Source: Oscillospiraceae bacterium
GTDB lineage: Bacteria; Bacillota; Clostridia; Oscillospirales; Oscillospiraceae
Assembly: GCA_009786445.1 (NCBI GenBank)
Contig: WQTE01000002.1
Location: 1 to 55,263 of the forward strand
DNA: 55,263 nt
Direction of reading: 5' to 3'
Made by a program: the position numbers and the translations under genes. The notes below the pieces were generated by a model. The model searched no databases. It saw only the letters and a list, made by a program, of their open reading frames with translations, and had not been told where the DNA came from. Shown in pieces: positions 53,706-55,263 of the stretch (the first letter of the stretch is position 1; every line of letters begins with the position of its first letter).

Positions 53706-53841
53706 AAAAATGACCATGCCTTTCTTGTTTTCTTGAGGCACAAAACGACCATGAAAAGGTATGGCCATTAACGTGCATCATTTGCGGTTCCCCACAGGGG
53801 GAGCAAATCGCACATTCCCCCGTTAGTTTGAATTCTTTCAA
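53695..53841 (-). CDS. Putative 48-residue leader peptide of ygeY
   Basis: TTG at 53841 follows AAAGGGGTGATAGT, a good ribosome binding site eight bases away, and opens a 48-codon frame: [20 protein letters not shown] and then [20 protein letters not shown], ending RHGHFYEA. It stops 11 bases inside ygeY. The product has four Cys and four His. Translating it would unfold the hairpin that masks the ygeY ribosome binding site. Residues 21-35 match 11 of 15 in a frame of leader B (MMHVN, SFCA), but that may only reflect RNA conservation. Expression is not shown. Confidence 0.45.
   Translation of the reverse strand: MKEFKLTGECAICSPCGEPQMMHVNGHTFSWSFCASRKQERHGHFYEA
53703..53816 (-). promoter_or_regulatory. 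Structured leader with masked ribosome binding site (copy C)
   Basis: On the minus strand AATGGCCAT (53761-53769) pairs with ATGGTCATT (53709-53717) including one G-U pair; after one mismatch CCTTTT (53754-53759) pairs with GAAAGG, covering the ribosome binding site (53719-53724). An upstream stem joins GTGCGATTTGC with GCAAATGATGCAC, plus CCCC with GGGG. The conserved block ends at the ygeY ATG. Confidence 0.7.
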
Positions 53842-53953
53842 ACTATCACCCCTTTATGAGAATAAGAATAAATTTGATAGACATTTTAACACATATAGAG
53901 TGATTTTTGTAGAAATAATTTTTGAATATTGAGTAAAAACAAGAATTACAAGA

Positions 53954-53979
53954 CAAACGAGAGTTTTCACTCTCGTTTG
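53954..53979. terminator. Perfect hairpin CAAACGAGAG/CTCTCGTTTG
   Basis: CAAACGAGAG (53954-53963) and CTCTCGTTTG (53970-53979) are separated by six bases. On the minus strand the stem is followed by TCTTGTAATTCTTGTTTT, weakly terminator-like, but there is no obvious gene reading into it from the right. Confidence 0.5.
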
Positions 53980-54007
53980 CCCAAAAACAGATTATGAGGA
54001 TAATAAA

Positions 54008-54172
54008 ATGAAAAAAGATACACTAGCGACCCTGCCTTATGATAATAACCCTGATTTGTTAAGTATTCTACACTCAGATGTTTCAATAATATTAAATTGC
54101 TTAATTTTTACTTATTTTTATTGTACTGCTGCGTGTTTGTCTTTCAACACAAAAATAATCGTCATTCTTTGA
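54008..54172 (+). CDS. Possible small hydrophobic protein
   Basis: A 54-codon frame with GAGG eight bases before its ATG starts MKKDTLATLPYDNNPDLLSI and has a hydrophobic middle (VSIILNCLIFTYFYC), suggesting one membrane helix. It follows the hairpin at 53954 directly. I recognise no family, the region is AT-rich, and there is no comparative evidence, so it may be chance. Confidence 0.25.
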   Translation: MKKDTLATLPYDNNPDLLSILHSDVSIILNCLIFTYFYCTAACLSFNTKIIVIL

Positions 54173-54202
54173 ATGAATTATTGACTCTTTGTGAATTTTT
54201 GA

Positions 54203-54232
54203 TTGACACATAATGTGATAATTTGATATAAT
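54203..54232 (+). promoter_or_regulatory. Promoter of the last chemoreceptor
   Basis: TTGACA (54203-54208), 18 bases and an extended -10 TG-A-TATAAT (54224-54232) lie 115 bases before the chemoreceptor start. Both hexamers match the sigma-A consensus perfectly. Confidence 0.7.
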
Positions 54233-54346
54233 CAAAAGCGGTGTACAAAAGTACATTGGGAGCGGTCAGATAGTAACCTGGTTATGTTCTCTGACTTACT
54301 CAAGGAAGATGGTAAGTAATTTAATAAATTTGGAGGTATATTTAGC

Positions 54347-55263
54347 GTGAAAAATATGAAAGTTTCTCTTAAGTTGATTGTAAGTTTCCTGATTGTAATT
54401 GCCTTGGCCGTGGCGGTCGGTGCATTCGGTATCATCGGTATGATGCAAATCAACGACGGTTCACAAACCATGTACGACCACCAAACAGCACCTTTGGGTG
54501 ATCTCGGTGAAGCGCGTGAGTTCTTCCAGAGACTCCGTGTACAGCTACGTGCTGCTATACCTTCTGAGACTCTGGCTGAACTGGATGAGGTAGAAGCAGA
54601 GATTACTGACAGAGCTGCTAATTTCGAGCAATATATGGCTATGTACGAGCCTACCATAATCAATCCTGCTTTCAGAACAATTTTCTATAATGCGATGAGT
54701 ACATACAACGAATACTTGGGACATCTTAGCAATATCACACGCGATGTTCGCCAGCGTATAACAAGTCAGTATACCATCGATTCAATTATGCCCGATGCCG
54801 GAGCGACTTCTAATGCCGTAACCGAAGGTCTCAGCGAACTTCTGGAAAGCCGTATTGAGCGAATCAGAACTGCCGGGGAAGACGATGACATTCAGATGTT
54901 GGTTGAATCACTTATGGATATTGCTTACGCCGGTGAATACAACCAAAGACTACGTGTGCAACTTCGTGAAGCCATGCTTTCCACCAACATTCCGGATTTT
55001 GAAGCAGTGCTGCTCGAAGCTGCCAATCGCGAAGAGATGTTCCGTCAATACATGAGCGAATTCGGCGCAACCATAGAGACAGCCGGAACACAACAAATCT
55101 TCGATGACACGATGAGAAATTTTAACGAGTACACGGGGTATGTCAACAACATATTCGATGCTATTCGTCAGAGAATAACATTCAATGACAGCATTAATGC
55201 AACGCTCCCCGGAGCAGCTTCCACGTCAAACGATGTTGCAGATATGCTCACAGAACTTATGGA
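54347..55263 (+). CDS. Methyl-accepting chemotaxis protein, N-terminal part, with duplicated sensor
   Basis: The window holds the first 305 codons. GTG 54347 lies ten bases after GGAGG; ATG 54356 is an alternative. A membrane helix (LKLIVSFLIVIALAVAVGAF) opens a helical extracytoplasmic sensor of the four-helix-bundle type. Two successive repeats are visible: RLRVQLRAAIPSE ... VRQRIT, then PDAGATSNAV, and again RLRVQLREAMLST ... IRQRIT, then PGAASTSNDV, each about 130 residues. The HAMP and signalling parts must lie beyond the right edge. The assignment as chemoreceptor is from the sensor and anchor only. Confidence 0.75.
   Translation, partial: MKNMKVSLKLIVSFLIVIALAVAVGAFGIIGMMQINDGSQTMYDHQTAPLGDLGEAREFFQRLRVQLRAAIPSETLAELDEVEAEITDRAANFEQYMAMYEPTIINPAFRTIFYNAMSTYNEYLGHLSNITRDVRQRITSQYTIDSIMPDAGATSNAVTEGLSELLESRIERIRTAGEDDDIQMLVESLMDIAYAGEYNQRLRVQLREAMLSTNIPDFEAVLLEAANREEMFRQYMSEFGATIETAGTQQIFDDTMRNFNEYTGYVNNIFDAIRQRITFNDSINATLPGAASTSNDVADMLTELM

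Larger units (their letters stand above)
53842..54346. other. Intergenic region between ygeY and the last chemoreceptor
   Basis: This 505-base AT-rich stretch holds the ygeY promoter, with an extended -10 TG-T-TAAAAT on the minus strand (TAAAAT at 53883-53888), a perfect 10-bp hairpin (53954-53979), a doubtful 54-codon frame (54008-54172) and the chemoreceptor promoter (54203-54232). No other gene is visible. Confidence 0.6.

Noticed and set aside
54232..54663. A 143-codon minus-strand frame at the start of the last chemoreceptor
   Set aside because: It is the antisense shadow of the chemoreceptor sensor. The plus-strand frame has a promoter, a ribosome binding site, a membrane helix and internal protein repeats.
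1..55263. tRNA, rRNA, CRISPR arrays and transposase-bearing insertion sequences
   Set aside because: None could be recognised by reading both strands; gaps are short and accounted for by promoters, hairpins and small repeats.

Overview
The window reads as a chromosomal segment of an uncultured, Gram-positive, probably anaerobic, motile and chemotactic member of the Clostridia. The clues are a translational fusion of IspH to a four-domain ribosomal protein S1, an IreB-type phosphoprotein, a GerW/YtfJ spore protein, strong AGGAGG ribosome binding sites with frequent TTG starts, two chemoreceptors, and the order trigger factor-clpP-clpX-lon-engB.

Region 1 (1-23030) lies entirely on the minus strand and is mostly housekeeping. 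It holds the start of tuf, then cmk-plsC-ispH/rpsA, a hypothetical gene behind a sigma-D-like promoter, a block with scpA, scpB, DUF2953, gerW/ytfJ and an rluB-like gene, an M50 protease with engB, then lon, clpX, clpP and tig, and finally coaD-rsmD and a UvrC homologue lacking two modules. A chemoreceptor and an overlapping pair (phosphopantetheinyl transferase, ATP-dependent DNA ligase) follow.

Region 2 (23100-39210) is mixed: a RelB/RelE-like toxin-antitoxin pair, a two-gene ABC-2 exporter, secA with pgeF, an orphan solute-binding lipoprotein, cytidine deaminase, ireB, a PAS-GGDEF-degenerate EAL-HDOD protein, an aldo/keto reductase divergent from an MFS carrier, a TIGR04076 protein and a cytoplasmic GH3 beta-glucosidase.

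Region 3 (39243-53841) looks like a nitrogen-heterocycle and peptide scavenging island. It has a fused molybdenum hydroxylase of the selenium-dependent xanthine dehydrogenase type, a MobA/MocA-like cytidylyltransferase, a second cytidine deaminase, carbamate kinase, the knotted carbamoyltransferase YgeW, a DUF1028 protein, a complete Dpp-type ABC transporter and a YgeY-type M20 hydrolase. A plausible flow is uptake, ring hydroxylation and opening, carbamoyl transfer, and ATP from carbamoyl phosphate. The final kilobase starts a second chemoreceptor whose sensor part is tandemly duplicated.

The most unusual material is non-coding. The DUF1028 and YgeY genes share a leader of about 110 bases with two predicted hairpins. 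The second hairpin masks the ribosome binding site in both, and the conserved block ends at the start codon. The right-hand part of the same element also precedes scpB. The YgeY copy carries a 48-codon leader reading frame that overlaps the start of the hydrolase gene. A second family of 96-98 base palindromic elements occurs three times complete and once as a remnant, always between co-directional genes; one copy supplies the stop codon of its neighbour. The ends of the two families resemble each other. No tRNA, rRNA, CRISPR array or insertion sequence with a transposase was seen.
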